From Brevundimonas goettingensis (GTDB taxonomy: Bacteria > Pseudomonadota > Alphaproteobacteria > Caulobacterales > Caulobacteraceae), in assembly GCF_017487405.1 (NCBI RefSeq), contig NZ_CP062222.1, forward strand, positions 248,001 to 312,000: a stretch of 64,000 nucleotides of DNA, read 5' to 3'. Of the stretch, positions 26,036 to 35,529 are shown piece after piece (the first letter of the stretch is position 1; each line of letters begins with the position of its first letter). Both the position numbers and the translations under genes were made by a program. Under the pieces are notes generated by a model. That model saw only the letters and a list, made by a program, of their open reading frames with translations, had not been told where the DNA came from and searched no databases.

Positions 26036-27376
26036 ATGATCTCCGCCACCCCTTTTCATGCCCGGATGCTGTCCAGCAAAACCGTGTATCGGCGGCTGAT
26101 TCCGGCGGTGGCGATGGTCAGCCTGCTGACGGTCGGCCCGGTGCAGGCGGGCGAGGCCCCGATCCCTACCGCATCCCCCGCTTCGGTCCCCGCGCCCGCA
26201 TCGTCGCCCGACCGCGACCGGACGCGCATGAATCAGCGGGTCTTCGATCAGGTCTGGACCGAGGTTCAGCGCGACTACTACGACCCCTCGATCCATGGTC
26301 TGGACTGGCGGGCGGTGCGCGCGACCTATCGGCCCCAGGCTCTGGCGGCGACCAGCGACGGCGCTCTCTATCGCGTGCTCGACCGGATGCTGGACCTGCT
26401 CAATGACGATCACGCGGGCGTCGCGCCTCCGGCCGCCGTGCGGCGTCAGGACCTGCTGCGCGAGCGTCATCCGATCATGGGGGTGACCCTCTATCCCGAG
26501 AGCGACGGCGTCTATCGGATCGAGCGCGTCCGTTCCGGCTCCCCCGCCGAGGAGGCAGGCGTTCGCGTGGGTTGGCGGCTGCGCCCCGACGACAATGCCT
26601 GGAGCCCCGACCTCGACGTCGTCGACGGTCAGGCCATCGCCCTGCGGTTCATCGACGGCGCCGGCGCCCTGCACGATGTGACGGTGGTCCCGCGCGAGAT
26701 GGACGCCCTGCCGGCCTTCGTCGCCGACCGGTCCCGTCCCGGCGTTCTGGTGCTGCGGGTCGAGGGTTTCGAGCCCGGCCTCGGCGACTGGATGGGCGAT
26801 CAGCTCGCAGACCTGCCCGCCGACACTGACGTCGTCCTGGACCTGCGCGCCAATCCGGGCGGTCTGCTGATGGAGGCGGATGCGGTCCTGTCCTGCTTCC
26901 TGCCGGACCGTCAGGTCTGGGCCACCCGCACCTCGCGCACCGGCCGCGCCTCGACGCTGAGGGTGCAGTCCGGCTGCGGAGCCCTCGAGGTCCCGGCTCC
27001 CAACGCCCTTGCCGTGCTGGTTGATCGCTCCAGTCGCAGCGCCGCCGAACTGACCCCCGCCGCCCTGCAGGAAGCCGGCCGCGCCGTCATCGTCGGCGAG
27101 AAGACCGCCGGCGCCGTTCTCATTTCACAGGATACGCGTCTGCCCGACGGCGGTCGCCTGACGCTCAGCCGTTCGGACTTCGTCACCCGCGGCGGGATCC
27201 GGCTGGAGAAGCGCGGCGTCGCCCCGGACGTCGCCGTCGCCGACGCGGATGAGCCCGCCTCCGCCGCCGCGCCCGATCCCGCGCTCGACGCTGCGGTCGC
27301 CACCTTGCGACGGCGTGACGTCACGGCCGGCGGCGGGGCGGCGCAGGCCTTGTCTGTGCAGGCTTCACCGTTCTAG
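26036..27376 (+). CDS. Exported S41 family peptidase, PDZ-type
   Basis: This 446-residue protein has a long N-terminal export region with hydrophobic core LIPAVAMVSLLTVGPVQA. A PDZ-like segment is at about 145-215 (SPAEEAGVRVGWRLRP). The S41 core includes VVLDLRANPGGLLMEA, the nucleophile Ser in DRSSRSAAELTPAA, and Lys in GEKTAGAVL, the Ser/Lys pair of tail-specific proteases. ATG 26036 was chosen; GTG 26027 and ATG 26066 are alternatives. It follows the EF-hand gene by 66 bases and precedes a related gene by nine, suggesting one unit. Confidence 0.85.
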   Translation: MISATPFHARMLSSKTVYRRLIPAVAMVSLLTVGPVQAGEAPIPTASPASVPAPASSPDRDRTRMNQRVFDQVWTEVQRDYYDPSIHGLDWRAVRATYRPQALAATSDGALYRVLDRMLDLLNDDHAGVAPPAAVRRQDLLRERHPIMGVTLYPESDGVYRIERVRSGSPAEEAGVRVGWRLRPDDNAWSPDLDVVDGQAIALRFIDGAGALHDVTVVPREMDALPAFVADRSRPGVLVLRVEGFEPGLGDWMGDQLADLPADTDVVLDLRANPGGLLMEADAVLSCFLPDRQVWATRTSRTGRASTLRVQSGCGALEVPAPNALAVLVDRSSRSAAELTPAALQEAGRAVIVGEKTAGAVLISQDTRLPDGGRLTLSRSDFVTRGGIRLEKRGVAPDVAVADADEPASAAAPDPALDAAVATLRRRDVTAGGGAAQALSVQASPF

Positions 27377-27385
27377 CCTGAGCCC

Positions 27386-28672
27386 ATGCACGGGCGGCTT
27401 TCCAACCTTTCAAAGCGACTGGCTGCGCCCCTCGGCCTGGCCCTGATCCTGCTCGGCGCCTGCGCGACCCTGCCCGGCGCCAACGAGCGGCGCGTGCCCG
27501 AGGTCGCCGCCGTCGCCGACGCCTCGCCCGAGCGTCTGGCGCTCAACACCAGGGTCTATGATCTCGTCGTCAAGGCGGTGTCGGAGCAGCACTATCAGCG
27601 CACGGAAAGCGGCGCGCAGTGGCTCGCACAGGCGACGGAAAAGCGCGCCGAGGTCGTGGCCAGTGCGGATGAGACGGACTTCTATCGCGCCCTGAACGGC
27701 GTGCTGGCCGAGCTGGGCGACAAACACACCAACGCCATCAGGCCCTACGCCAACCGTCTGACCCGCCAGCGCCGTCTGGGCGAGGGACTGGAGTTCGGCT
27801 TCTCCCTGGCCGGGGCGGGCGGCGGCTATGTGGTGGATCGCGTTCGGCCCGACGGCCCGGCGGCGAAGGCGGGGCTGCAGCCTGGCTGGCGCGTCGACAC
27901 CGTCGACGGCGAACCCTTTGTCATCACCGGCGCCTATCTGGAGGGCGAGCATCGGTGGGGCTTCGCCGATGCACAGGATCAGCCGCATTACGCCACCTTC
28001 GCCGCCGCGCCTTTGCCGCGCGAGGTGGGATATGTCGAGCTCACGCCTGAGGGCGTTCTGGTGATCACCTTCAACACCTTCGACGGTCCCAGCCGTGAGT
28101 GGGTTCAGGCCCAGCTGGCCGCCGCCCAGGCCGATCCGCCGCCCGGCATCATCATCGACCTTCGCGGCAATGGCGGCGGCGACGCCTGGGAGCTGCGGCG
28201 CATCCTGTCGCCCTTCTTCACCGAGCCGACCGCCTACGGAATCATCGAAGGCGGACCGATCTTCGGCGGGGAGCGCAAGACCGGCCGTTGGCGCACGCCC
28301 TGGACCGGTCCGATGGCGGTGATGATCTCAGGCCGCACAGCCAGCGCCGCCGAACTGTTCGCCGCCGCCGTTCAGGAAAGCAAACGCGGCCCGGTGGTCG
28401 GTTCGAAGTCGGCCGGGGCAGTGGTCGCCTCACGCCATTTCGACCTGCCGGACGGCGGCATGCTCAGCATCGGGGTGCGCAGTTTCCGCACCGCCGCCGG
28501 GGTCACGCTGGAGCATGAGGGCGTGACGCCGGACGTGGTCACGGCGCCGACGCTGGACGAGCTCAGACAGGGCAGGGACCCGACGCTCGAGGCCGCGGTG
28601 ATCGCCATCCTCGGGAGCAGACGCGGCGTCGCCGAAGTCTCCGAGCCTGAATCTATCCCCGAACCGGCCTGA
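27386..28672 (+). CDS. S41 family peptidase, lipoprotein
   Basis: The protein has 428 residues with a lipobox LLGAC (Cys28), placing it on a membrane in the envelope. A PDZ-like region ([19 protein letters not shown]) at about 150-170 precedes the S41 core: [16 protein letters not shown], nucleophile Ser in [14 protein letters not shown], and Lys in [12 protein letters not shown]. It is related to the gene just upstream but clearly divergent, so the pair probably arose by an old duplication. It converges on purT, overlapping its end by 20 bases. Confidence 0.87.
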   Translation: MHGRLSNLSKRLAAPLGLALILLGACATLPGANERRVPEVAAVADASPERLALNTRVYDLVVKAVSEQHYQRTESGAQWLAQATEKRAEVVASADETDFYRALNGVLAELGDKHTNAIRPYANRLTRQRRLGEGLEFGFSLAGAGGGYVVDRVRPDGPAAKAGLQPGWRVDTVDGEPFVITGAYLEGEHRWGFADAQDQPHYATFAAAPLPREVGYVELTPEGVLVITFNTFDGPSREWVQAQLAAAQADPPPGIIIDLRGNGGGDAWELRRILSPFFTEPTAYGIIEGGPIFGGERKTGRWRTPWTGPMAVMISGRTASAAELFAAAVQESKRGPVVGSKSAGAVVASRHFDLPDGGMLSIGVRSFRTAAGVTLEHEGVTPDVVTAPTLDELRQGRDPTLEAAVIAILGSRRGVAEVSEPESIPEPA

Positions 28673-29849
28673 CCTTGCCGGCGGCTTCGCGGGCCCGTTC
28701 GCGGGCCTCGTCGGTCGTGGCGCCGCGCGCCGTCGCCACCCCCATGCGCCGCCGCTCGAAAGCCTCGGGCTTGCCGAACAGACGCAGGTCGGCGGTCGGC
28801 ATCGAAAGGGCGTCAGCGACGCCCTCGAAGGCGATTCCCACCGCTTCCATCCCGCCATAGATCACCGCACTGGCGCCGATCTCGCGCTGGCTGACGTCGA
28901 CCGGCAGGCCCAGAATGGCCCGCGCATGCAGGGCGAACTCGGACTGGGTCTGGGTGGCCAGGGTCACCAGTCCCGTGTCGTGCGGGCGCGGCGACACCTC
29001 CGAAAACCAGACCTGATCCCCCTTCACGAACAGCTCGACGCCGAAGACGCCGAGACCGCCGAGCGCCCCGGTCACCTTGGCCGCAATGTCCTGAGACGCA
29101 GCCAGGGCGGCCTCGCTCATCGCCTGCGGCTGCCAGCTCTCGACATAGTCGCCCTTGACTTGGCGATGGCCGATCGGGGCGCAGAAGTCGGTGCGGACCT
29201 GACCGTCGGCGCCCAGCGAGCGCACGGTCAGCAGGGTGATTTCGAAGTCGAAATCGATACGCCCCTCGACGATGACCCGGGCCGTATCCACCCGGCCCGC
29301 GGACTGGGCGTAGGCCCAGGCGTCGGCGATCTCGTCGGGGTTCTCGACGAAGGACTGGCCCTTGCCGGAGGAGGACATCACCGGCTTGACGAAGCAGGGA
29401 TAACCCACGGTCGCCGCGCCCGCCCCCAGTTCCTCGGCCGAGCCGGCGAAGGCGAAGGGGCTGGTCGGCAGGCCCAGCTCCTCGGCCGCCAGCCTGCGAA
29501 TGCCTTCGCGGTTCATGGTCAGCTGCACGGCGCGCGCAGTCGGGACCACCGTCGCCATTCCAGCCGCCTCGATATGGGCCAGGACGTCGGTGGCGATGGC
29601 CTCGATTTCGGGCACGATGATGTGCGGCGCCTCGGCCATGATGACGCCGTTCAGCACCTGCGGATCCGTCATGGGGATGACGTGGCTGCGGTGCGCCACT
29701 TGCATGGCGGGTGCGTTGGGATAGCGATCGACCGCGATTACCTCGGCGCCCAGCCGCTGCAGCTCGATGGCCACCTCCTTGCCGAGCTCGCCCGAGCCGA
29801 GAAGCATGACGCGGATCGCGGTGTCCGACAGCGGGGTGCCGAGTCTCAT
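28653..29849 (-). CDS. purT: Formate-dependent GAR transformylase
   Basis: This 398-residue ATP-grasp enzyme makes formyl-GAR from GAR, formate and ATP. Signatures are [19 protein letters not shown] at the N-terminus, [17 protein letters not shown] for ATP binding, and [23 protein letters not shown] metal/ATP residues near 285-300. The ATG at 29849 (MRLGTPLSD) has GGAG eight bases upstream; a frame extension to 29951 reads through the VOC gene and was rejected. It lies five bases after that gene. With PurU at 52312-53154 supplying formate, it forms the folate-independent route. Confidence 0.94.
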   Translation of the reverse strand: MRLGTPLSDTAIRVMLLGSGELGKEVAIELQRLGAEVIAVDRYPNAPAMQVAHRSHVIPMTDPQVLNGVIMAEAPHIIVPEIEAIATDVLAHIEAAGMATVVPTARAVQLTMNREGIRRLAAEELGLPTSPFAFAGSAEELGAGAATVGYPCFVKPVMSSSGKGQSFVENPDEIADAWAYAQSAGRVDTARVIVEGRIDFDFEITLLTVRSLGADGQVRTDFCAPIGHRQVKGDYVESWQPQAMSEAALAASQDIAAKVTGALGGLGVFGVELFVKGDQVWFSEVSPRPHDTGLVTLATQTQSEFALHARAILGLPVDVSQREIGASAVIYGGMEAVGIAFEGVADALSMPTADLRLFGKPEAFERRRMGVATARGATTDEARERAREAAGKVRPVRG

Positions 29850-29853
29850 CAGG

Positions 29854-30246
29854 TCAGGCTCCTTTGGCCGGTTCGATAAGGTCCCAGGCGTTGCCGTACA
29901 GGTCTTCGAAGACCGCCACCACGCCATAGGGTTCGTGACGCGGCGCCTCACGGAAGGTCACGCCCGCCGCGGTCCACGCGGCATGGTCCCGCGCGAAGTC
30001 GTCGGTCTCGAGAAACAGCCAGACCCGGTCGCCCGCCTGTTTGCCGACGGCGGCGATCTGGGCCTCAGTGGTCGCCTTGGCCAACAGCAGGGAGGCGTCC
30101 CCACCCTTTGGCGTCACCCGGACCCAGCGCTTGCCGCCGCCCATCTCGGTGTTCTCGCTAAGCTCGAAGCCCAGCTTGCCGACATAGAAGGCGATGGCCT
30201 CGTCATAGTCGCGGACCAGCAGGCTGACCGCGCCAATGCGGCTCAT
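29854..30246 (-). CDS. VOC-superfamily (glyoxalase-like) protein
   Basis: This 130-residue protein has the paired beta-alpha-beta-beta-beta modules of the VOC fold: [20 protein letters not shown] at the start and [10 protein letters not shown] at the end, with a conserved metal-type Glu in the last strand. Such proteins include glyoxalase I, dioxygenases and antibiotic-binding proteins; the substrate cannot be deduced. Its ATG overlaps the tkt stop by one base, and purT starts five bases after its stop, so the three genes are likely one transcript. Confidence 0.8.
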   Translation of the reverse strand: MSRIGAVSLLVRDYDEAIAFYVGKLGFELSENTEMGGGKRWVRVTPKGGDASLLLAKATTEAQIAAVGKQAGDRVWLFLETDDFARDHAAWTAAGVTFREAPRHEPYGVVAVFEDLYGNAWDLIEPAKGA

Positions 30247-32234
30247 TACAGCCGCGCCTTGACCGCGGCCACGACGGCGTCCGAGGTGATGCCGAACTTT
30301 TCGTACAGCACTTCCGCCGGGGCCGAGGCGCCGAAGGACGACATGCCGACGAAGCCGCCGTCTTCACCGATGAAGCGTTCCCAGCCCTGCTGGATCGCGG
30401 CCTCGACGGCCACGCGAACCGTGCCGCGGCCGAGGACCGAGGCCTGATAGGCGGCGTCCTGTTTCTCGAACAGCTCGAAACAGGGAACGGAGACCACGCG
30501 GGTCGGTGTGCCCTCCGCTTCCAGCGTCTCGGCGGCCTTCAGCGCCAGGGCCAGTTCCGTGCCGGTGCCGAACAGGGTGACCCTGGCTTCGCCGTTGGCC
30601 GCCTTGATCTCATAGGCGCCCTTGGCCGTCAGGTTCTCGGCCGAGGCGACGGTGCGGACTGCCTGGGTCTTCTGGCGCGACAGGCACATGGCCGACGGCG
30701 TGGTCCGGGCTTCCAACGCGATCTTCCACGCCTCCATGGCCTCGACCGTATCGGCCGGGCGGAAGACGTAGAGGTTCGGGATGGCGCGCAGGGCCGCCAG
30801 GTGCTCGACCGGCTGGTGCGTCGGGCCGTCCTCGCCCAGGCCGATCGAGTCGTGCGTCAGGACGTGGATGGCGCGGACACCCATCAGGGCGCCCAGACGG
30901 ATCGCCGGGCGGCTGTAGTCCGAGAACACCATGAAGGTGCCGCCGTAGGGAATGATCCCGCCGTGCAGGGCCAGACCGTTCAGCGCCGCGGCCATGCCGA
31001 ACTCGCGGATGCCCCAGTTCACGTAGCGCCCTTCATAGGTCGGGGCGTCGAAGATCGGGGTGTCCTTGACGAAGGTGTTGTTCGATCCGGTCAGATCGGC
31101 CGAGCCGCCGATCAGCTCCGGGATGGCGGCGAACACTTCGTCGAGCGCGGCGCCCGACGACTGGCGCGTCGCCTGGGCCGGCCTGGTCTCGATCAGTTCG
31201 GCGATCTTCGCGTCCAGCTTGGCGAAGGCCGTTTCCGGCAGGTCGCCCTTCATGGCGCGGGTGAAGTCTGCAGCCTGTTTCGAGGCGACCAGACGGGCTT
31301 CCCAGGCCTTGCGGTGCTTGGCGCCCTGACGGCCGACCTTCAGCCAGGCCTTCTGGATGTTCTCGGGCAATTCGAACGGGTCGTGGTCCCAGCCGAGGCC
31401 CAGGCGGGTGGCGGCGACCTCGGCGGCGCCCAAGGCGGCGCCGTGGGTCTTGTGGCTGCCTTCCATGGTGGCGGCGCCCTTGCCGATCCTGGTCTTGCAG
31501 GCCAGCAGCGTCGGCTTGTCCTGCTTCGTCGCCCACTTCAGCGCGGCCTTGATGGCGTCGACATCATGGCCGTCAACGGCCTTGACCGCCCAGCCGGCGG
31601 CCTTGAAGCGGGCCTTCTGGTCGGTGGTGTCCGACAGCGAGACCTTGCCGTCGATGGTGATCTCGTTGTCGTCCCACAGGACGGTCAGCTTGTTCAGCTT
31701 GTAGCGGCCGGCCAGGGCGATGGCCTCCTGCGACACGCCTTCCATCAAACAGCCGTCGCCGGCGACCACCCAGGTGCGGTGGTCGACCAGATCCTCACCG
31801 TATTTGGCCGCCAGATGACGCTCGGCCATGGCGAAGCCGACCGAAGTGGCCAGACCCTGACCCAGCGGACCGGTCGTGACCTCGACGCCCGGCATGTGGC
31901 CGTACTCCGGGTGACCCGCGGTCTTGGAACCCCACTGGCGGAAGTTGGACAGCTCCTGCCTGGTCGCGGCCTTGTAGCCGGTCAGGTGTAGCAGGGCGTA
32001 GATCAGCATCGAGCCGTGGCCCGCCGACAGGATGAAGCGGTCGCGGTCGGCCCAGTCGGGGCGGCTCGCGTCGAACTTCAGGAATTTAGAAAACAGCACC
32101 GTCGCCACATCGGCCATGCCCATGGGCATGCCCGGGTGACCGCTCTTCGCCTTTTCGACGCCGTCCATGGCCAGGACCCGAATGGCGTTGGCCATCTGCT
32201 TCTGGGTGGGTTTCACAGTGGCGGGGTCGGTCAT
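30246..32234 (-). CDS. tkt: Transketolase
   Basis: This 662-residue thiamine-diphosphate enzyme exchanges two-carbon units in the pentose phosphate/Calvin pathways. The N-terminal KSGHPGMPMGMADVATVLF, the TPP/metal motif with GDGCLMEGVSQEA, and the central LTHDSIGLGEDGPTHQPVEH are diagnostic. The ATG at 32234 (MTDPATVKPTQKQMANAIRV) was chosen; an in-frame extension upstream would add about 80 basic, low-complexity residues overlapping the divergent zauP region. It lies about 110 bases from divergent zauP. Confidence 0.96.
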   Translation of the reverse strand: MTDPATVKPTQKQMANAIRVLAMDGVEKAKSGHPGMPMGMADVATVLFSKFLKFDASRPDWADRDRFILSAGHGSMLIYALLHLTGYKAATRQELSNFRQWGSKTAGHPEYGHMPGVEVTTGPLGQGLATSVGFAMAERHLAAKYGEDLVDHRTWVVAGDGCLMEGVSQEAIALAGRYKLNKLTVLWDDNEITIDGKVSLSDTTDQKARFKAAGWAVKAVDGHDVDAIKAALKWATKQDKPTLLACKTRIGKGAATMEGSHKTHGAALGAAEVAATRLGLGWDHDPFELPENIQKAWLKVGRQGAKHRKAWEARLVASKQAADFTRAMKGDLPETAFAKLDAKIAELIETRPAQATRQSSGAALDEVFAAIPELIGGSADLTGSNNTFVKDTPIFDAPTYEGRYVNWGIREFGMAAALNGLALHGGIIPYGGTFMVFSDYSRPAIRLGALMGVRAIHVLTHDSIGLGEDGPTHQPVEHLAALRAIPNLYVFRPADTVEAMEAWKIALEARTTPSAMCLSRQKTQAVRTVASAENLTAKGAYEIKAANGEARVTLFGTGTELALALKAAETLEAEGTPTRVVSVPCFELFEKQDAAYQASVLGRGTVRVAVEAAIQQGWERFIGEDGGFVGMSSFGASAPAEVLYEKFGITSDAVVAAVKARL

Positions 32235-32346
32235 GGGGGGCGACCTTTCGTAGATGGGGCGTTTGATCGGAGGGCGGTAAAATTGGGTGCGCCGCTTTAC
32301 CCCGAGCCGTCCACGGGTTCTATAAGAAATCTGGAGGATGCGACTG

Positions 32347-32628
32347 ATGGCCGACGCCACGACCGCCGCCAGGGAACGGGTCGACCGGGCTCTGGCCGCA
32401 CTGGAACGCAAGGTGCTGGAGCTAAAGGCGAGGCCCGCCTCGGCGCCGGCGATCGCCGACGACGATCTTTTCGCCATTCCGGCGGTCGGGAGTCCTGCGC
32501 CGAATCCTGCGGATCAGGCCCGAATCGCCGCGCTGGAAGCCGCCGGTCGCGACGCGTCCGCCGCCCTGGCCCGCGCTGCTGACCAGCTGCGCGGCCTGCT
32601 GTCCGTGAATCAGGAGCCGGAGGACTGA
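32347..32628 (+). CDS. zauP: ZapA-partner coiled-coil protein (DUF4164)
   Basis: This small 93-residue protein is predicted to be helical (ARERVDRALAALERKVLELK and QARIAALEAAGRDASAALAR), with the DUF4164 organisation. In Caulobacter, ZauP is encoded just upstream of zapA and together they focus the cytokinetic Z-ring; I assign this by synteny and fold. The ATG at 32347 has GGAGG nine bases before it; the ATG at 32338 is too close to that site. A TATAAG box at 32321-32326 is a likely -10. The stop overlaps the zapA start. Confidence 0.75.
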   Translation: MADATTAARERVDRALAALERKVLELKARPASAPAIADDDLFAIPAVGSPAPNPADQARIAALEAAGRDASAALARAADQLRGLLSVNQEPED

Positions 32629-32948
32629 TGGCCACGGTCACTGTCGACATCAATGGACGCCCTTATGCCGTCGGTTGCGCCGACGGTCAGGAAGAACGCG
32701 TCCGCATCCTGGCCAAACAGTTCGACGGCCATGTGCGTTCGGTCGCGGGCGACGTCGGCCATGTCGGCGACCTGCGCCTGTTCCTGATGGCGGCCCTCTT
32801 GCTGGCGGACGAGCTGCACGAGGCCCGGCTGACGCTCCAGCACGGCGCTCCGGTCGCGGCCCCGGCGCCCGGCGTCGCGTCCGACGGCGTCGCGGAGGCC
32901 CTCAATGCCGTCGCCGCCCGTCTCGAAAAACTGGTCCAGACGATCTGA
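32628..32948 (+). CDS. zapA: Cell division protein ZapA
   Basis: The protein has 106 residues. The N-terminal VTVDINGRPYAVGCADGQEE and the following helix RVRILAKQFDGHVRSV are typical of ZapA, which cross-links FtsZ filaments at the division site. The mid region LRLFLMAALLLADELHEA is the usual coiled-coil dimer helix. The length fits. It overlaps zauP by one base and is followed by the 6S RNA locus and fau, the order seen in many proteobacteria. Confidence 0.92.
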   Translation: MATVTVDINGRPYAVGCADGQEERVRILAKQFDGHVRSVAGDVGHVGDLRLFLMAALLLADELHEARLTLQHGAPVAAPAPGVASDGVAEALNAVAARLEKLVQTI

Positions 32949-32958
32949 GTCTCTTGCC

Positions 32959-32987
32959 TTGTGACGGCGCCGTTCAGGGCCTATCTT
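32959..32987 (+). promoter_or_regulatory. Promoter of the 6S RNA gene
   Basis: TTGTGA at 32959-32964 and TATCTT at 32982-32987 are exactly 17 bases apart. Transcription would start about 32994, at the beginning of the long imperfect hairpin described as 6S RNA. It lies immediately after the zapA stop. Confidence 0.6.
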
Positions 32988-32993
32988 GATCGA

Positions 32994-33142
32994 CGGCGGG
33001 TCCTGCTGGGTCTCACGTCGAAGGCAACATATCCTCGCGGCCTTAATTCACTCGAAGGGATCTGTCCCTGTCTGGGTCCGTGGACCCGGGTATATGGAAC
33101 CCACCTGGCTACCCAGGCTCGAGAGGATTCAAACCGTCCTTC
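32994..33142 (+). ncRNA. ssrS: 6S RNA
   Basis: This non-coding stretch lies between zapA and fau, the conserved place for 6S RNA, and has a promoter just upstream. The ends can pair as a closing stem (GACGGCGGGTCCT near 32992 with AGGATTCAAACCGTC ending at 33138). The middle forms a terminal arm from CTCGAAGGG through CTGGGTCC/GGACCCGG to ACCCAGGCTCGAG, leaving an internal bubble, as in 6S RNA that mimics an open promoter and holds RNA polymerase. No good reading frame covers it. Ends are approximate. Confidence 0.72.
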
Positions 33143-33226
33143 ACGGCTATTCCGGCGCCGCCAACATTCCCTCTTCTGGGCGCTACCGCTCGCGACGCGG
33201 TCGCTCGCTGCTTGAGCGCGGTTGCG

Positions 33227-33784
33227 ATGATTTCCGACAAGCCCGCTCTCCGCGCTTCGATGCGCGCTCTTCGCAAACGACTGGCTGAGGCTGATCCGCT
33301 GGCCGCCCAACGCGCCGCCGATTGCTCCGCGGCCTTGCCTCGCGGCGAAACCGTCGCTCTCTACCGCGCCATGGGATCGGAACTGGACACCGACGCCTTG
33401 GCCCAGGCTCTGGCCGCCGCGGGCCGAACGCTCTGCCTGCCGGTGGTGCTGGAGCGCGACGCGACGATGATCTTCCGCCTCTGGTCGCCGGGCGAGCCGC
33501 TGGAGCTGGACGCCGCCGGCTGTCCGTCGCCCCTGCCGCTGGCCGCGACGGTCGTCCCCGACCTCATCCTGGCGCCGCTGCTGGCCTTCGATGATTTCGG
33601 CGGGCGGTTGGGGCAGGGGGGCGGCTTCTACGACCGCACCTTCGCGGTCCTGCCAGAGGCCGTGCGGATCGGCTTCGCCTATGCCGGACAGCGCCTCGAC
33701 CGCGTGCCGATGGACAGGCACGACCAAGGTCTGCATGGCGTTCTGACCGAGGTGGGCTATACCCCGGCGCGAAAGGTCTCCTAA
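33227..33784 (+). CDS. fau: 5-formyltetrahydrofolate cyclo-ligase
   Basis: This 185-residue enzyme converts 5-formyl-THF to 5,10-methenyl-THF using ATP. The N-terminus KPALRASMRALRKRLAEA and the C-terminal motif GGRLGQGGGFYDRTFAVL are diagnostic of the family. The ATG at 33227 (MISDKPALRAS) gives the normal length; frames opening upstream at 33080 would run through the 6S RNA and were rejected. It precedes the phosphoesterase gene by three bases. Confidence 0.9.
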   Translation: MISDKPALRASMRALRKRLAEADPLAAQRAADCSAALPRGETVALYRAMGSELDTDALAQALAAAGRTLCLPVVLERDATMIFRLWSPGEPLELDAAGCPSPLPLAATVVPDLILAPLLAFDDFGGRLGQGGGFYDRTFAVLPEAVRIGFAYAGQRLDRVPMDRHDQGLHGVLTEVGYTPARKVS

Positions 33785-33787
33785 CCC

Positions 33788-34609
33788 ATGCGTCTTGCCT
33801 TCTTCGGCGACGTGATCGGCAAGTCCGGTCGCGACGGCATCAGCGATCATCTTCCTGGCCTCAAGCGCGACCTGAAGCTCGACTTCGTGGTGGTCAACGC
33901 CGAGAATGCGGCCGGCGGCTTCGGCATCACCGAGAACACCGCGCGCGAACTGTTCATGGCCGGCGCCGACTGCCTGACGCTGGGCAACCACAGCTGGGAC
34001 CAGCGCGAGGCCCTGACCTATATCGTGCGCGAGCCGCGCCTGATCCGCCCGGCCAACTACCCCCGGCTGATGGACGCGCCGGGCGCCGGCGCCAATCTGT
34101 TCGAGACCCATTCGGGCCGCACGGTTCTGGTGATGAATGTCCTGGGCCGGATCCACATGGACCCGATGGACGACCCGTTCAGCGCCGTGGACCGAGAGCT
34201 GAACGCCGCCCCGCTCGGCGCCGTCGCCGACGCGGTCATCGTCGACATGCATGCCGAGGCCACCTCCGAGAAGATGGCCATGGGCCATTTCTGCGACGGC
34301 CGCGCCTCACTGGTCGTGGGCACCCACACCCATGTCCCGACCGCCGACTGCCAGATCCTGCCGGCGGGCACCGCCTATCAGACCGACGCCGGCGGTTGCT
34401 GCGACTACGACAGCGTCATCGGCAATGAGAAGGAAGAGCCGCTGCGGCGCTTCACCACCCGCATCTCCCAGGGCCGCTATTCCCCGGCCCACGGCCCGGC
34501 GACCATCTGCGGCGTCTTCGTCGAGACTGACGACCGCACGGGTCTGGCCACCCGGGTCGAGCCCATCCGCGTGGGCGGCCGCCTCAGCCAGGCGATCCCT
34601 GTGGTCTGA
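33788..34609 (+). CDS. YmdB-like metallophosphoesterase (TIGR00282 family)
   Basis: This 273-residue protein has metal-binding motifs FFGDVIGKSGRDG (Asp8), VVVNAENAAGGFGI (Asn/Glu), LTLGNHSWDQ (Asn-His), and GTHTHVPTAD (His pair), as in the YmdB family, which in Bacillus is a 2',3'/cyclic-nucleotide phosphodiesterase. The biochemical substrate here is not known. The length matches the family. It starts three bases after fau, so co-expression is likely; it ends 70 bases before the SDR gene. Confidence 0.9.
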   Translation: MRLAFFGDVIGKSGRDGISDHLPGLKRDLKLDFVVVNAENAAGGFGITENTARELFMAGADCLTLGNHSWDQREALTYIVREPRLIRPANYPRLMDAPGAGANLFETHSGRTVLVMNVLGRIHMDPMDDPFSAVDRELNAAPLGAVADAVIVDMHAEATSEKMAMGHFCDGRASLVVGTHTHVPTADCQILPAGTAYQTDAGGCCDYDSVIGNEKEEPLRRFTTRISQGRYSPAHGPATICGVFVETDDRTGLATRVEPIRVGGRLSQAIPVV

Positions 34610-34678
34610 AGGCTGCGTTCCCGGTCTTGATCGGGAGCGACTTCTCTCCAAGGTTGGCCCGGCCTTCAGGAGACCGCC

Positions 34679-35447
34679 ATGCCTCTGACCCCCGCCTTTC
34701 CGAACTTCAGCCTGTCCGGCAAGCGCGCCCTCGTCACCGGGGGAGGGCGCGGCATCGGCGCAGCCGGAGCGGCGATTTTCGCCCAGGCCGGCGCCCATGT
34801 GACCCTGTGCGCCCGCACCGCCTCGGATGTGGAGGCGCGCGTCGCCGAGATCCGCGAGTCCGGGTTCCAGGCCGACGGCTTCACCCTCGACGTCAACGAC
34901 ATCGCCGCCGTGGAGCGCGAGATAGCCACGCGCGGTCCCTTCGACATCCTGCTCAACAACGCCGGCGCCAACCGAATACGCTCGATCCTCGAGGTGACCG
35001 AAGAGGATTACGACGCCGTCCTCGACCTCAATCTCAAGGCCGCCCTGTTCGTCGGCAAGGCGGTGGCCAAGGGTCTGGTCGAGGCCGGTCGCTCCGGCTC
35101 GATCATCAATGTCTCGTCCCAGATGGGCCACGTCGGCGGCGCGGGCCGCTCCCTCTACAGCGCCTCGAAATGGGGACTGGAAGGCCTGACCCGCTGCATG
35201 GCCATCGATCTGGCCCCCCACGGCGTTCGTGTGAACACCCTCTGCCCCACCTTCATCGAGACCGCCCTCACCCGGCCGATCCTCGATACGCCCGGCACGC
35301 GCGACTTCGTCCTCAGCCGGATCAAGTTCGGCCGTCTGGGCCAGATGGAGGGAACTCACCGGCCCCCTCCTGCTCCTCGCCTCCGACGCCTCCAGCCTGA
35401 TGACGGGCAGTTCGGTCATGGTCGACGGCGGCTGGACGGCCGGCTGA
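34679..35447 (+). pseudogene. SDR-family oxidoreductase, frameshifted near the C-terminus
   Basis: The first 223 residues are a normal classical short-chain dehydrogenase: Rossmann TGGGRGIG, NNAGAN, catalytic Ser in IINVSSQMGH, and YSASKW with Tyr/Lys. The last part loses frame in the GGG run at 35350-35352. In the +1 frame the expected ending resumes: ELTGPLLLLASDASSLMTG, then SVMVDGGWTAG and a stop at 35447. Read as given, the protein ends with an unrelated basic tail at 35479. One extra G explains it, so this is either a true pseudogene or a sequencing error. The substrate is unknown. Confidence 0.85.
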
Positions 35448-35477
35448 TCCATCGACTGATGTCGGGGTGCTTGACTT

Positions 35478-35515
35478 GACTACGACTGTAATCCACAAAG
35501 ATTACGAACGTAATC
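35478..35515. promoter_or_regulatory. Tandem BlaI-type operators
   Basis: Two 16-base dyads lie just upstream of the membrane-protein/BlaI operon: GACTACGACTGTAATC (35478-35493) and GATTACGAACGTAATC (35500-35515). The second has perfect 7-base arms around AA, and the first is the same with two mismatches. They overlap a likely promoter with TTGACT at 35476-35481. BlaI-type repressors usually bind such TAC/GTA dyads, so autorepression is the simplest reading. Confidence 0.65.
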
Positions 35516-35529
35516 TTAAAGAGGGTCCG

